A stretch of 32,259 nt of DNA, taken from positions 1 to 32,259 of the IMG/VR virus record IMGVR_UViG_3300044632_001024. One strand, 5' to 3'. How positions within the stretch are numbered: the stretch's first letter is position 1; every line of letters begins with the position of its first letter. The notes below the pieces were generated by a model. The model saw only the letters and a program-made list of their open reading frames with translations. It made no database searches and was not told the DNA's origin. The stretch is from a virus. The position numbers and the translations under genes were made by a program. Of the stretch, positions 15,612 through 23,290 are shown one piece after another.

Positions 15612-16161
15612 TTAATCTGCTCGCTATGACCTCATTAATGGTTATTGCTGCACCAATTTCAAGTGCACCGCCTCTTAAAATTGATCTAATATAGTCCGCT
15701 TCATCTTCATCTTGCTGAGTTGATTTTCTTGAATCAATTAAGGTTTGAACCTTGCGCATAATGGCAGGGCGAAATGATTCGTCTTTATTAGGAATAAATC
15801 TTCGTTGTGGGAGTTTTGAATCACCTGAAAAGTTATTATGCCCATCAGCTTTAGGCGTTTCTCTTTTATCGAATACACCTACAATCATTTTTGAATCATC
15901 AAATTCAACTGCGAGTGAATCCCAAAGATCGCCCTCCAAGTTCAAGTTTGGCGTTCTGTTTCCATTCTTTTCTGATTCAGCATATTTTTTACTTAGCGAT
16001 GGAAATGATTGCCCGTCTACTGGACTCTCACCCTTAGCTAGATAAGATTGAATTTCATCAATCACAACCTCAGCTATCTCGCGCTTAAGATCAATTATCT
16101 CAGCTTGCGGGACACCCGAAAAGTCTAGATCAATTTCTTTCGTTTGATCTGGTGTTGCCAA
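15577..16161 (-). CDS. Neck/virion morphogenesis-type protein, paralog 1
   Basis: 194 aa, starting inside the end of the portal gene. It carries KGESPVDGQSFPSLSKKYAE, LNLEGDLWDSLAVEF, a GVFDK beta strand and LPQRRFIPNKDESFRP, matching the motif series of the 210-aa protein downstream. N- and C-terminal tails are acidic. Placed between portal and scaffold, it may line the portal exit or take part in head maturation. Function inferred from family style and order. Confidence 0.75.
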   Translation of the reverse strand: MATPDQTKEIDLDFSGVPQAEIIDLKREIAEVVIDEIQSYLAKGESPVDGQSFPSLSKKYAESEKNGNRTPNLNLEGDLWDSLAVEFDDSKMIVGVFDKRETPKADGHNNFSGDSKLPQRRFIPNKDESFRPAIMRKVQTLIDSRKSTQQDEDEADYIRSILRGGALEIGAAITINEVIASRLIDDLLEGSLEV

Positions 16162-17623
16162 GTACTGCCCTCATTGAGTTCATTCTTTCGCCGTCAATTT
16201 CTAGTAATTTTTCTTTAGCCTGATTCTCTGACAAGTTTGGATCAATCATCATTAATGCTTCATAGCGTTGCATTAAGCCAAGATTTAAACGCTTCTCAAT
16301 ATTGGCGAGAGTTTCAGAATCACTTACCATAAGCTTGGGTTTGGGGAATGTTACCTCTAAAATATCATCCTCGATAAAATAACCAAGTCCCAATAGATCA
16401 GAGTATGCAGTTAAGATGCGTAAAACTTCACGCTCAACTGCGACATATAATTCCTGATTAGACTCAACTTGTCCCATCACATCAGCATTAGCCATTAGTC
16501 TTTCAAGACCACTTGAGAAAGTCTCACTAGCACCGTCAAGACCTTGCGACGTAGTAATACCATGCTCAGATAAAATCTGTCTCATGTACCCAAAGTAAAC
16601 ATCTTTTTGCGCGGCAAGTGCAGGACTTGGCGAGATGTATTCAACGGTCGTTTCCCTATCGCTTGGGTTACCTGATTGAGGTAATTTAATCGTGCTTGTT
16701 AGCCCAGTCGCAACGTCTTTAAACTTCCCCTCGTACTTCTCGGGATAAGATAAGACAAGTGTTCCAGTCCCTTGGATATTTGAAGCGGTTAAGACCTCAC
16801 TCATTAGAGCGTTGTAAATAACCGACTGCTTAAATAATGGCGAAGGTGTTGGCATATCTTGAGAGAGTTCTTTCGAGATAAAAATAAAAGGGATGGTTCC
16901 CAATTTATTCACATTGTCTGGATTACCTTCAATTGGCACGTAAGTAATTGAGCGTTTAATTTCAGTGCCGTTTTTTGTTTGAACCTTGGCCATCTCAACT
17001 TTAATCACAATGTGCTGCTCATTAGTCCATAATGCATACACCTGAGAGTTAGCCGATGAGTCAGCTTGGCTTTCAGCTATTAAATTATCATATCCATCAC
17101 CTGCGCGCGCGCCTGCAGTAATGTCAAGATTACCATAATTGAGGATCACGCATTCAAGTGCGCCTGTATCCTTGTTTCTTACGACTGAAAACTCATGCCC
17201 TTGCAGAGTCATAAACTGAAAGCGTTCCTCTTGCTCGCGATAGTTAACCCAAAAGAGTGAATACTTATGAAGATTAGTCACGCAATCCATGAAAGCTAAC
17301 TGTCTATGTGCATCAGCTTCCTTGTAAATGTCCTCAAGAAATGCAGTTTTCACATCATCATTAGAAACGCGTCTTCTTGGTTGCTTTCTATATGCTTGTG
17401 CTTTCTTGTCAGTAATTAATTTAGATAGTGATATGTTAGATACTGTATAGGCATTATGAGACTTTGGGCGCGTTCTTTCTAATTCAGCTTTAACATAAGG
17501 CTCTTGATTGCCAGCGTAAACTTGCCATGAATCAAAAGAATGCTTCTTACGGTTGCGGTCTTCGCTTCCATTGATATCGGAAATTATTGTTGAGATAACA
17601 GATTGATCTAGTAAGTTAATCAT
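16130..17623 (-). CDS. Portal protein
   Basis: 497 aa, starting MINLLDQSVISTIISDINGS. Typical SPP1/HK97-type portal features are visible: an N-terminal wing-like region (FDSWQVYAGNQEPYVKAELE, then KLITDKKAQAYRKQPRRRV), a beta-rich middle (YSLFWVNYREQEERFQFMTL), the stem region around residues 250-300, and a long C-terminal helical crown (ETLANIEKRLNLGLMQRYEA). It follows the large terminase with a 27-base gap and is succeeded by the neck-type genes. It forms the dodecameric DNA channel at one capsid vertex. Confidence 0.9.
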   Translation of the reverse strand: MINLLDQSVISTIISDINGSEDRNRKKHSFDSWQVYAGNQEPYVKAELERTRPKSHNAYTVSNISLSKLITDKKAQAYRKQPRRRVSNDDVKTAFLEDIYKEADAHRQLAFMDCVTNLHKYSLFWVNYREQEERFQFMTLQGHEFSVVRNKDTGALECVILNYGNLDITAGARAGDGYDNLIAESQADSSANSQVYALWTNEQHIVIKVEMAKVQTKNGTEIKRSITYVPIEGNPDNVNKLGTIPFIFISKELSQDMPTPSPLFKQSVIYNALMSEVLTASNIQGTGTLVLSYPEKYEGKFKDVATGLTSTIKLPQSGNPSDRETTVEYISPSPALAAQKDVYFGYMRQILSEHGITTSQGLDGASETFSSGLERLMANADVMGQVESNQELYVAVEREVLRILTAYSDLLGLGYFIEDDILEVTFPKPKLMVSDSETLANIEKRLNLGLMQRYEALMMIDPNLSENQAKEKLLEIDGERMNSMRAVLGNTRSNERN

Positions 17624-17650
17624 TTAAACCTCGAATTTAATTAATCATAA

Positions 17651-18934
17651 CTAGTCAAATGTAATAAAGCTAGTACCCAAGTCTCGTGGATCGTGAAAAT
17701 TAAAAAAATAATAACGAACCATATCGGCGGCGTCGTCATCAATTTTAAGTGGGTTTTCGTTTACAATAGTTCCATTCTTGTCTTGATAACGATATTTTTT
17801 AACGGCGTCAATTGTTTCAGTGCACTTAGGATTAATGTAATAACGCCTTGCTCCTATGGCTGATTTTATAAATGACCGAACGATACTTATGCCATATGCA
17901 ATAGCTGATTTTTTATATTTAAAATAAACACCATGCTGAGTAAACCAATCAATGTTTGATTGACCCGTTTGCTCTCTTTCTTGATTACCAGCAATATCAC
18001 AGCAATATTCATTAATGATATATGGCCTATCCTTAAGCCATTGAAGAAGTTCTTCTAGTCTAACTTTTGATCTGACAAATTCATCAATCTGATAAACAAT
18101 GTCTCGCTCAGGATCATATTGAAATATCCCAACTGCCATTTTATGAGTCCACCCCCAGTCGATTGCGCATCTCACTGGCAATCTTGGATTATATTTACAG
18201 TTGATGATATTTAAGTCTTCATCAAACTCATCATAAACTGCATACATTGGGCGAGAGTCCCAGTCAATTTCGAACATCGCTCGAAATGTCTTGCCATCTA
18301 GTAGCCGCTTATTTCGCTCAATTTCTTCTTTTGGGAAATGAGGATTTTCGATTGTTTTCCACTCGTAGCATTTAAACTCATTATCATTGGCCATCTTAAA
18401 ATACTTATAGGCCCAGTGGTTTTTAGGATTGATATGCTGTACACCTAGCGAACCGGTGCAAAATATCTTACCTTGGGTATCTGCCACCCTTGCGATACAC
18501 TCTAGAAATAATTGCTCGCTACATTGAAAGACTTCATCGATCCATATCCAGTTAGCTTTTAAACCTTCTACACGCTCAGGCCTGTCACCTGATATGCCAT
18601 AAACTAGCGACTCATTACCACTAACTGAATCATGCCACTCGATCAATTTGAAAGGTGATTCTTTTTGAGACTTAATAAATGGCTTAGCATAAGCGCAGAA
18701 TTTTTTCCATGATAGACGAGTAAGCATGTCATTCGTTGGCGCAATAATCACACCAAGGAAAGGATCAATGCCGTTTGAAGTATAACCCTCTTTTTGATCC
18801 TGAGTCATGATTGATTTAATAGCACCGACTTCAGTTTTTCCGCCGCGCTTTCCTGCGAACGCACCAAGAAAACGAGACTTATCTAATAAAAAATCTTTTT
18901 GCCTATTAAATGGCTTAAACCTCTGAGTCGCCAA
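17651..18934 (-). CDS. Terminase large subunit
   Basis: 427 aa, overlapping the small subunit gene. ATPase: Walker A FAGKRGGKT at residues 26-34 and Walker B WIWIDE at 129-134, with a coupling-motif-like CTGS at 159-162. RNase-H-fold nuclease: Asp259 in AIDWGW, Asp313 in YCCDIAG and the Asp cluster IDDDAADMVR at 398-407. Domain order and length are standard for a tailed-phage packaging motor. It cuts the DNA concatemer and pumps it into the procapsid through the portal. Whether packaging is headful or site-specific cannot be told from the sequence, but the seamless circular assembly favours permuted or headful packaging. Confidence 0.96.
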   Translation of the reverse strand: MATQRFKPFNRQKDFLLDKSRFLGAFAGKRGGKTEVGAIKSIMTQDQKEGYTSNGIDPFLGVIIAPTNDMLTRLSWKKFCAYAKPFIKSQKESPFKLIEWHDSVSGNESLVYGISGDRPERVEGLKANWIWIDEVFQCSEQLFLECIARVADTQGKIFCTGSLGVQHINPKNHWAYKYFKMANDNEFKCYEWKTIENPHFPKEEIERNKRLLDGKTFRAMFEIDWDSRPMYAVYDEFDEDLNIINCKYNPRLPVRCAIDWGWTHKMAVGIFQYDPERDIVYQIDEFVRSKVRLEELLQWLKDRPYIINEYCCDIAGNQEREQTGQSNIDWFTQHGVYFKYKKSAIAYGISIVRSFIKSAIGARRYYINPKCTETIDAVKKYRYQDKNGTIVNENPLKIDDDAADMVRYYFFNFHDPRDLGTSFITFD

Positions 18935-19268
18935 AATCGACCACCAGTTTATCCACGTTATGATTTATTGATTGTTCTTGCTTATCTGATTGACCTAAGT
19001 ACTGCTTACCAAGCCAAATTAAAAGGGCGGTATTCCCAGCCATAGCGGCTTCGTATTGTTTACGTCTAAGACTTATCTTGCCACTTGATCTCTTTTGGCT
19101 ATAATACTCCGAAAAAGTTACGCCATGCACCTCTTTAACGCGATTCTCAATTGTATCAACTGAGCAATTAAACCAACCAGCAATTTCCTCAAGTGTGCAT
19201 TGTAAGCCGCATAATTTATCAAACTCTTTGAAGTCTATTTCTATTCGAGGTCTACCCATTACGCTCAT
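18915..19268 (-). CDS. Terminase small subunit
   Basis: 117 aa, ATG at 19268 overlapping the methyltransferase stop (ATGA), with GAGG seven bases upstream; the GRPRIE start (Met4) is an alternative. An N-terminal helix-turn-helix is visible (CTLEEIAGWFNCSVDTIENR), followed by KRSSGKISLRRKQYEAAMAG and GNTALLIWLGKQYLGQSDK, the pattern of a common small-terminase family. It recognises phage DNA at the packaging start and regulates the large subunit. Confidence 0.92.
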   Translation of the reverse strand: MSVMGRPRIEIDFKEFDKLCGLQCTLEEIAGWFNCSVDTIENRVKEVHGVTFSEYYSQKRSSGKISLRRKQYEAAMAGNTALLIWLGKQYLGQSDKQEQSINHNVDKLVVDFGDSEV

Positions 19269-20461
19269 TTGTCACCTCGTTCTAGTTTTAGCTCTTCGTA
19301 TATTTGGCCAGTTAGTTCTAGTGTTGCTTTTTTACCAGTGAAATTTTGCCACCGATTTACTATTATATCACAATATTTTTCGTCTAATTCCATCCCGTAA
19401 CATTTTCTGTTTGTTTTCTCGCAAGCGATTAGAGTTGAACCAGAGCCAAGGAATAAATCTAAAATTAAATTTTCTGCTTTCAAATATTCAAAACATTTTT
19501 CAATTAAAAGCAATGGCTTCTGGTTTGGGTGCAACCTTTTCTCGTTCTCACCTTCTTTTATCATTCCTTTCCACGCCACCTTTATTGTCTTTGTGTGAAT
19601 TTCGCAATTAGTCCAAGCTATTTCCGTACCACAAAAATCGTCAGCAGGGAGATCGCCCCTTTTATCCCAGCATATAAAGCATTTAGTGTTCCCTAGGGCT
19701 GTTAAAAAATAATTTGCGCCCCAGTATAATTGTTTCCTTACCCCTAAGCCATTAACCAGATTTATCACATCAACAGCGCACTTAATCGAATTATCATTTT
19801 TAATATAATGATAATCTGTTTTTTTAGCTAGTCCGTTCCCGTTGCCGTCACCAATTTTCAAATTAATCCCATAAGGTGGATCAGTAAAAACCATGTCAGC
19901 CTTTTCACCATTCATTAACTTTTCAACATCATCAATCATGGTTGAATCACCGCACATCAATCTATGATTGCCAAGTAGCCAAATATCACCTTTTCTTGTA
20001 ATTGGATGAATAACTTCTGGTATTTCATCCTCATCGGTCAATGGGTCAAATTTCTCTATTGGTTCAATGGTAAAATCTTTTAAGCCTAGCATTTCAATTT
20101 CAAAATCAGGGCCTAAGTCCAACATCTCTTTGTTGATCTCACTCAAGTCCAGGTCTGCCCATTCTGCTATTGCATTATCACTAACAATAAAAGCGTATTC
20201 CTGCGCCTCGTCATTGAAGTCTTGATAATTAACTGCGGCTTTTTCCCATCCCAATTTTTTAATTGCCTCTAATCGTCCATGCCCCACAACTACAAAACCT
20301 GACCTGTTTGAAACGATAATCGGGTGTCTCTGCCCTTGATAATCAAGTAGCTTTGACAACCTATCAATCTGATCTTGTGGGTGCTTATTTGGATTCTTTG
20401 GGTTTGGGATAATCTTATGAAGCTCTAAGAGTTCATCATGTGCGCAATTTATTTTCATCAT
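19265..20461 (-). CDS. ParB-like / DNA methyltransferase fusion
   Basis: 398 aa, ATG-ATG start at 20461 after GAAGG. Residues 12-95 are a ParB/sulfiredoxin-like domain: NPKNPNKHPQDQIDRLSKLL and VVVGHGRLEAIKKLGW. Residues 155-380 are an amino-methyltransferase with the target motif TDPPYG (residues 194-199) before the SAM motif LDLFLGSGST (334-343), the beta-class order of N6-adenine or N4-cytosine enzymes. Such ParB-MTase fusions are frequent in phages and mobile elements. Position just before the terminase genes suggests methylation coupled to late expression or packaging, or protection against host restriction. No restriction partner gene is present. Recognition site unknown. Confidence 0.92.
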   Translation of the reverse strand: MMKINCAHDELLELHKIIPNPKNPNKHPQDQIDRLSKLLDYQGQRHPIIVSNRSGFVVVGHGRLEAIKKLGWEKAAVNYQDFNDEAQEYAFIVSDNAIAEWADLDLSEINKEMLDLGPDFEIEMLGLKDFTIEPIEKFDPLTDEDEIPEVIHPITRKGDIWLLGNHRLMCGDSTMIDDVEKLMNGEKADMVFTDPPYGINLKIGDGNGNGLAKKTDYHYIKNDNSIKCAVDVINLVNGLGVRKQLYWGANYFLTALGNTKCFICWDKRGDLPADDFCGTEIAWTNCEIHTKTIKVAWKGMIKEGENEKRLHPNQKPLLLIEKCFEYLKAENLILDLFLGSGSTLIACEKTNRKCYGMELDEKYCDIIVNRWQNFTGKKATLELTGQIYEELKLERGDK

Positions 20462-20510
20462 TTAACCTTCGTTAAAACATTCGTTTCATTGAAAGGCTAA
20501 CCATGAATTT

Positions 20511-21317
20511 TTAATGTGTCAAGTTTTTGACTGATGAAATTTCTTTTAGCTTTTTAATTTGATTCTTGTATTTTAATGATGTTTTTTCAAAATCTTTATA
20601 TAGCCTGTTTACTTTTTGCTGGTTTTTTTCTATCTCCATCTCTGCGTAATTAACCTCGACTATTTCAACTTCTCCTCGATCAACCTTCCATTCAAAGGCT
20701 CTACTGGCGTTAAGATAGCTTTTAAAATACCCTTTATATTTATGCATATTTTTACCAGTCTTTGAGCAAATACCCATATAAACTATGTCTGGCTTAAATC
20801 CCTTTTTATATTCATGGCTATTTTTAAGGTGCGAAATAAGCAATTTTGACTTAGCTTCATCATCAATATTGGCAGTGCTAATACACTCTATTGCCTCATA
20901 AGCATCCCTACTGGCCAATGCATTAACCACTCTGTGGGCTAAAAAATTACCATATTTCTCTGATGCGTCAAATGATCTCTTGTAGAGCTCATGAAACTTT
21001 TTACTAAATACTAATTTTTCATCCTGATGAACCTTGTAAATATCCTCTACGTAGTAAAAAAAATCCAAAACTTCTGGTATTTTACATTCATCAATAACCA
21101 AAAACGCATAATCAAACGCAAGATTTCTTAGCAAGCCCTTGCTGATTAACTTTTTTTTACTATCAAATAAAACCTTTTTTCTGTTTTCCCAAGATATTTT
21201 CTTAAGTCTAGCAAAGTCTATTAATGAATAACTTTTATTGTAATGATTTTCAAACTCAATTAGACAATCCTCGTAATTATTATTTTCTAAATATTCTCTG
21301 TTTATAATTTCTTTCAT
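20511..21317 (-). CDS. Unknown basic helical protein with GIY-YIG-like absent; possible accessory gene
   Basis: 268 aa from the ATG at 21317, chosen because a GAGGGGG site lies seven bases upstream; eight residues longer is possible from 21341. Lys- and Tyr-rich, helical. The first half (ENHYNKSYSLIDFARLKKIS, VLDFFYYVEDIYKVHQDEKL) looks globular; residues 180-230 contain GFKPDIVYMGICSKTGKNMH and YFKSYLNASRAFEWKVD, which read like a small nucleic-acid-contact or Tyr-rich region; the last 40 residues form a basic coiled coil. I recognise no family. It is noticeably more AT-rich than its neighbours and stands alone in its own gap, so it may be a later acquisition. Confidence 0.75.
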   Translation of the reverse strand: MKEIINREYLENNNYEDCLIEFENHYNKSYSLIDFARLKKISWENRKKVLFDSKKKLISKGLLRNLAFDYAFLVIDECKIPEVLDFFYYVEDIYKVHQDEKLVFSKKFHELYKRSFDASEKYGNFLAHRVVNALASRDAYEAIECISTANIDDEAKSKLLISHLKNSHEYKKGFKPDIVYMGICSKTGKNMHKYKGYFKSYLNASRAFEWKVDRGEVEIVEVNYAEMEIEKNQQKVNRLYKDFEKTSLKYKNQIKKLKEISSVKNLTH

Positions 21318-21437
21318 AACTACCCCCTCTTTTAATTGCAATGCTTCATTAAATTCCTACACCATTATTTTTAGTTTATCTTAGGTTTAATTTCAGAATC
21401 CATATCGCTGGTTTTTAAGATGATTTAAACCAGTGCA

Positions 21438-21665
21438 TTAATCCTCATTGTAAAAATGCTCCCGAACTTGCTTACACACTTCATCAATAACTGCATAGTC
21501 TCTCTCACTTAACTCCGTATCAAGTATTTTGTGGTCATATTTAATCCACTTTCTAAACACTGAATCGTAGAGTTCACTTATTAGCCGCTTAGCTACATGT
21601 CCCTCAATAGCTGCCTCGAACTCCTCTTGTTCTTCTGGTAAATTAAATTCTAATGTCGCTTTCAT
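21438..21665 (-). CDS. Small conserved-type phage protein (MKATLEFNLPEE)
   Basis: 75 aa from the ATG at 21665, chosen because GAGG lies six bases upstream; the longer frame from 21734 has no such site. The start MKATLEFNLPEEQEEFEAAI matches a small protein family that occurs widely in phages, where it precedes genes of replication or packaging; its function is unknown. The C-terminal half is acidic helix (AVIDEVCKQVREHFYNED). A palindromic operator-like site lies about 85 bases upstream over a promoter-like TATAAT. Confidence 0.75.
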   Translation of the reverse strand: MKATLEFNLPEEQEEFEAAIEGHVAKRLISELYDSVFRKWIKYDHKILDTELSERDYAVIDEVCKQVREHFYNED

Positions 21666-21746
21666 GCTTGCCTCATGTATAAAAAGTTTACTGTAGTTTA
21701 TTAATTCCAAATAACTCTTTCCAAATAAATACAATACGCAGTTGCG

Positions 21747-21763
21747 ATAATACTGTGTATTAT
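21747..21763 (-). promoter_or_regulatory. Operator-like palindrome over a -10 box
   Basis: ATAATAC-TGT-GTATTAT is a perfect palindrome with 7-base arms. On the minus strand its edge gives TATAAT (21759-21764), a consensus -10 box; the -35 side is weak (TGAAAA about 16 bases further). A dimeric regulator here would block transcription of the 75-aa gene and perhaps the whole methylase-terminase block downstream. No repressor gene was recognised. Confidence 0.5.
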
Positions 21764-21857
21764 AAAATAAGTTAATGCTGTTTTCATATATTCCCTTTAA
21801 GCTATAATTTATATTTATTCCCAGTTAGGAATATACTAAAATGCGCATAGGTTGTAT

Positions 21858-22037
21858 TTACACTTTTTTGCGTATAAATCCCATCGCTTTGCATTCTTCA
21901 ATTATCAACTCTTTATTTTGCCACTCAATCCTTTTAGCTTCTAAATATCTTGAGTAAGACAAAAGAGTAATTGATGCTGTAATTATTACAATGCAAACCA
22001 ATCCAATAAGTGGGATGATTAATTCTAAATATCTCAT
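21858..22037 (-). CDS. Small membrane protein with one transmembrane segment
   Basis: 59 aa. ATG at 22037 overlaps the stop of the 81-aa gene (ATGA), so the two are coupled. Residues 4-28 form one transmembrane helix (LELIIPLIGLVCIVIITASI). The rest is a cytoplasmic basic amphipathic helix (YLEAKRIEWQNKELIIEECK) ending IRKKV. No family recognised. A holin is possible on topology alone, but the gene is far from the endolysin and in the presumed early or middle block; superinfection exclusion or host takeover are other options. Confidence 0.65.
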   Translation of the reverse strand: MRYLELIIPLIGLVCIVIITASITLLSYSRYLEAKRIEWQNKELIIEECKAMGFIRKKV

Positions 22038-22279
22038 AACTTAAAATATCCAAATAGTTTTTCATTAATATCCGAGTGAACTTGTGCAACTTCTTTGACT
22101 TGATCTCTGTTTAATTCTAGATCAATTGCGTCAATAGCTGCGTCAATTGGGTTTACTTCATACATGTAGCAAGCTCCTTGATCTCCATCACTTGGGTCAA
22201 CTCTTGAGCAGATATCTTCTTTAATCCGTCTAAATTCTTGTAATAAGTTTTTGATTCTTTCAAGTTCTAGTGTTGTCAT
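22034..22279 (-). CDS. Unknown small protein
   Basis: 81 aa, ATG at 22279 with GGAGGGG just upstream, overlapping the end of the 107-aa gene. Mainly helical and acidic (LERIKNLLQEFRRIKEDICS, NPIDAAIDAIDLELNRDQVK), two cysteines. Unrecognised. Second gene of the leftward operon that begins at 22604. Confidence 0.7.
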   Translation of the reverse strand: MTTLELERIKNLLQEFRRIKEDICSRVDPSDGDQGACYMYEVNPIDAAIDAIDLELNRDQVKEVAQVHSDINEKLFGYFKL

Positions 22280-22280
22280 T

Positions 22281-22604
22281 TCACCCCTCCGTTTTTATAG
22301 CGTTTATTGCCTCAGTTATTGTCTTGCCAGAATTGATCAGCTTAATCATGCCAGCATATTCTTTCTTAAACCCTTTTCTTTCTTCACTGCAAACCATTAA
22401 AACTTTTCCAGTAGTATTTTCAAAAAAATCTTTAATCTCTTTTTCCTCTAAGTCAGATAAACAAAATACAGCAACCGCTAAAAACTTAGCTTTGATCCAG
22501 TCATCAATTTCAAATACTGAAATGCCTTGCTTGACTCCCATTCTAGAGCTGGCAATGTTTCCAATTTCAATAAAAGATTTGTCTGAATATAAATAAGTTT
22601 TCAT
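22281..22604 (-). CDS. Unknown protein, first gene of the leftward operon
   Basis: 107 aa. It begins MKTYLYSDKSFIEIGNIASS and looks alpha/beta (FLAVAVFCLSDLEEKEIKDF, GKVLMVCSEERKGFKKEYAG, LINSGKTITEAINAIKTEG). No family recognised. There is no ribosome-binding site before the ATG; instead a terminator-like hairpin with its U-run ends one base before it. The other strand is also open here, but this frame has the better protein and coupled downstream partners. Translation may be leaderless-like or depend on the hairpin state. Confidence 0.65.
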   Translation of the reverse strand: MKTYLYSDKSFIEIGNIASSRMGVKQGISVFEIDDWIKAKFLAVAVFCLSDLEEKEIKDFFENTTGKVLMVCSEERKGFKKEYAGMIKLINSGKTITEAINAIKTEG

Positions 22605-22648
22605 AAAATAAAACCCGACCTGTCACTCTCACTAGAAAACAGATCGGG
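22605..22648 (-). terminator. Terminator-like hairpin directly before the first leftward gene
   Basis: On the minus strand CCCGATCTGT (22648-22639) pairs with ACAGGTCGGG (22623-22614), 10 bp with one U-G, around a 15-base loop, then TTTTATTTT runs straight into the ATG at 22604. Its loop contains GTGAGAG, complementary to CTCTCAC in two upstream repeats. It therefore looks like an attenuator at the start of the leftward operon rather than the end of a transcript. Confidence 0.65.
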
Positions 22649-22715
22649 AATATTAATCTGAATCTTTTAATGTTTCGTTATAAAACTCAGATAATTTAAA
22701 AATAATAATTGCTTT

Positions 22716-22738
22716 GTGAGAGCTTGTAGAAAATAAGG
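22716..22738. repeat. Spaced repeat GTGAGAG-N4-TAGAAAA-AAGG, copy 1
   Basis: Shares GTGAGAG, four bases, TAGAAAA and AAGG with 22826-22849. On the minus strand it gives CTCTCAC, complementary to the loop of the hairpin at 22614-22648, which itself carries TAGAAAA (22633-22639). Confidence 0.6.
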
Positions 22739-22815
22739 CAAAACGAAAGAAAAGTAAAATATAATATTTAGATAAATAAGTAAGTTCTATATAATAATTA
22801 ACTAGAATATATTAA

Positions 22816-22942
22816 ATGCATTTTGGTGAGAGGGAATAGAAAAGCAAGGGAGATAAGACAAGCACTTAATTTAAATAAACTAAAGCTTAATTATCTCTTG
22901 CCTATTACTAGTCGTATAACCAATTTGCTTTATGCATTTTGG
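22816..22942. repeat. Direct repeat ATGCATTTTGG (two copies)
   Basis: Exact 11-base copies at 22816-22826 and 22932-22942, each followed by a GAGG block. Between them an inverted repeat is present: GCAAGGGAGATAA (22844-22856) against TTATCTCTTGC (22891-22901), with a two-base insertion in one arm. A 15-base repeat ACTAGAAT(A/C)TATTAA also recurs at 22801-22815 and 23206-23220. Confidence 0.6.
22826..22849. repeat. Spaced repeat GTGAGAG-N4-TAGAAAA-AAGG, copy 2
   Basis: Second copy, with one extra base between TAGAAAA and AAGG. Equal spacing of the two blocks points to protein-binding half-sites or to RNA pairing partners. Confidence 0.6.
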
Positions 22943-23090
22943 AGCCGAGGTTTATAGCTTGCTTCTAAGGTTTCATATCGCCATGTACAGACACTCGTAG
23001 ACGATAATCAATGCTGAAACAAGAATCACATAGGTCTGTAGGATGATTTTTAATGAATAATGCGCGTTATGTAAAGGGCTTATTTTAATC

Positions 23091-23118
23091 TATGCAATTT
23101 TTATATATGTAATTTTTA
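23091..23118 (+). repeat. Tandem 13-bp repeat upstream of the early promoter
   Basis: TATGCAATTTTTA (23091-23103) and TATGTAATTTTTA (23106-23118), one difference, 15-bp period. They end 18 bases before the -35 box, so they could be activator sites, an UP-like AT element or iterons. Confidence 0.6.
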
Positions 23119-23136
23119 CCTATCTAATTATTGTAG

Positions 23137-23164
23137 TTTACAAATTTAACCAATCTGATAATAT
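23137..23164 (+). promoter_or_regulatory. Candidate rightward early promoter
   Basis: TTTACA (23137-23142), 16-base spacer, TAATAT (23159-23164). The predicted start is about 23171, exactly where the first pairing arm of the leader begins. It is the only good sigma70-like pair I see upstream of the early operon. Confidence 0.5.
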
Positions 23165-23171
23165 GCCACTC

Positions 23172-23290
23172 AGCTTGGAAAGCCAAAAGCATCAAAACAG
23201 TATTGACTAGAATCTATTAACAGTTGTGTGTGGATTGTTCTAGTCATTGGCCTAGCGAGTTCCCCTTCCAAGCTCTCGCTGGGCTTTTAT
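23172..23290 (+). ncRNA. Structured leader with mutually exclusive terminator and antiterminator
   Basis: Terminator: GCCTAGCGAG (23250-23259) with CTCGCTGGGC (23275-23284), 10 bp with one wobble, then TTTTAT. Competing structure: AGCTTGGAA (23172-23180) with TTCCAAGCT (23266-23274, inside the terminator loop); GCCAA (23182-23186) with TTGGC (23247-23251); TGACTAGAA (23204-23212) with TTCTAGTCA (23238-23246). The competing stems use bases of the terminator arm and its loop, so both cannot form fully except as a pseudoknot. The first arm would be at the very 5' end of the RNA. The ribosome-binding site of the first gene starts eight bases after the terminator stem. Pairings are exact; the switch is inferred. 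Confidence 0.65.

Noticed and set aside
21858-22037. Holin
   Set aside because: A single transmembrane helix fits, but the gene is in the block next to the divergent promoter region and far from the endolysin; left as an unknown membrane protein.
22270-22596. Plus-strand open frame of 108 codons opposite the 107-aa gene
   Set aside because: Its hydrophobic Ser/Phe/Leu-rich translation looks like an antisense shadow, and the minus frame is followed by a coupled gene with a good ribosome-binding site.
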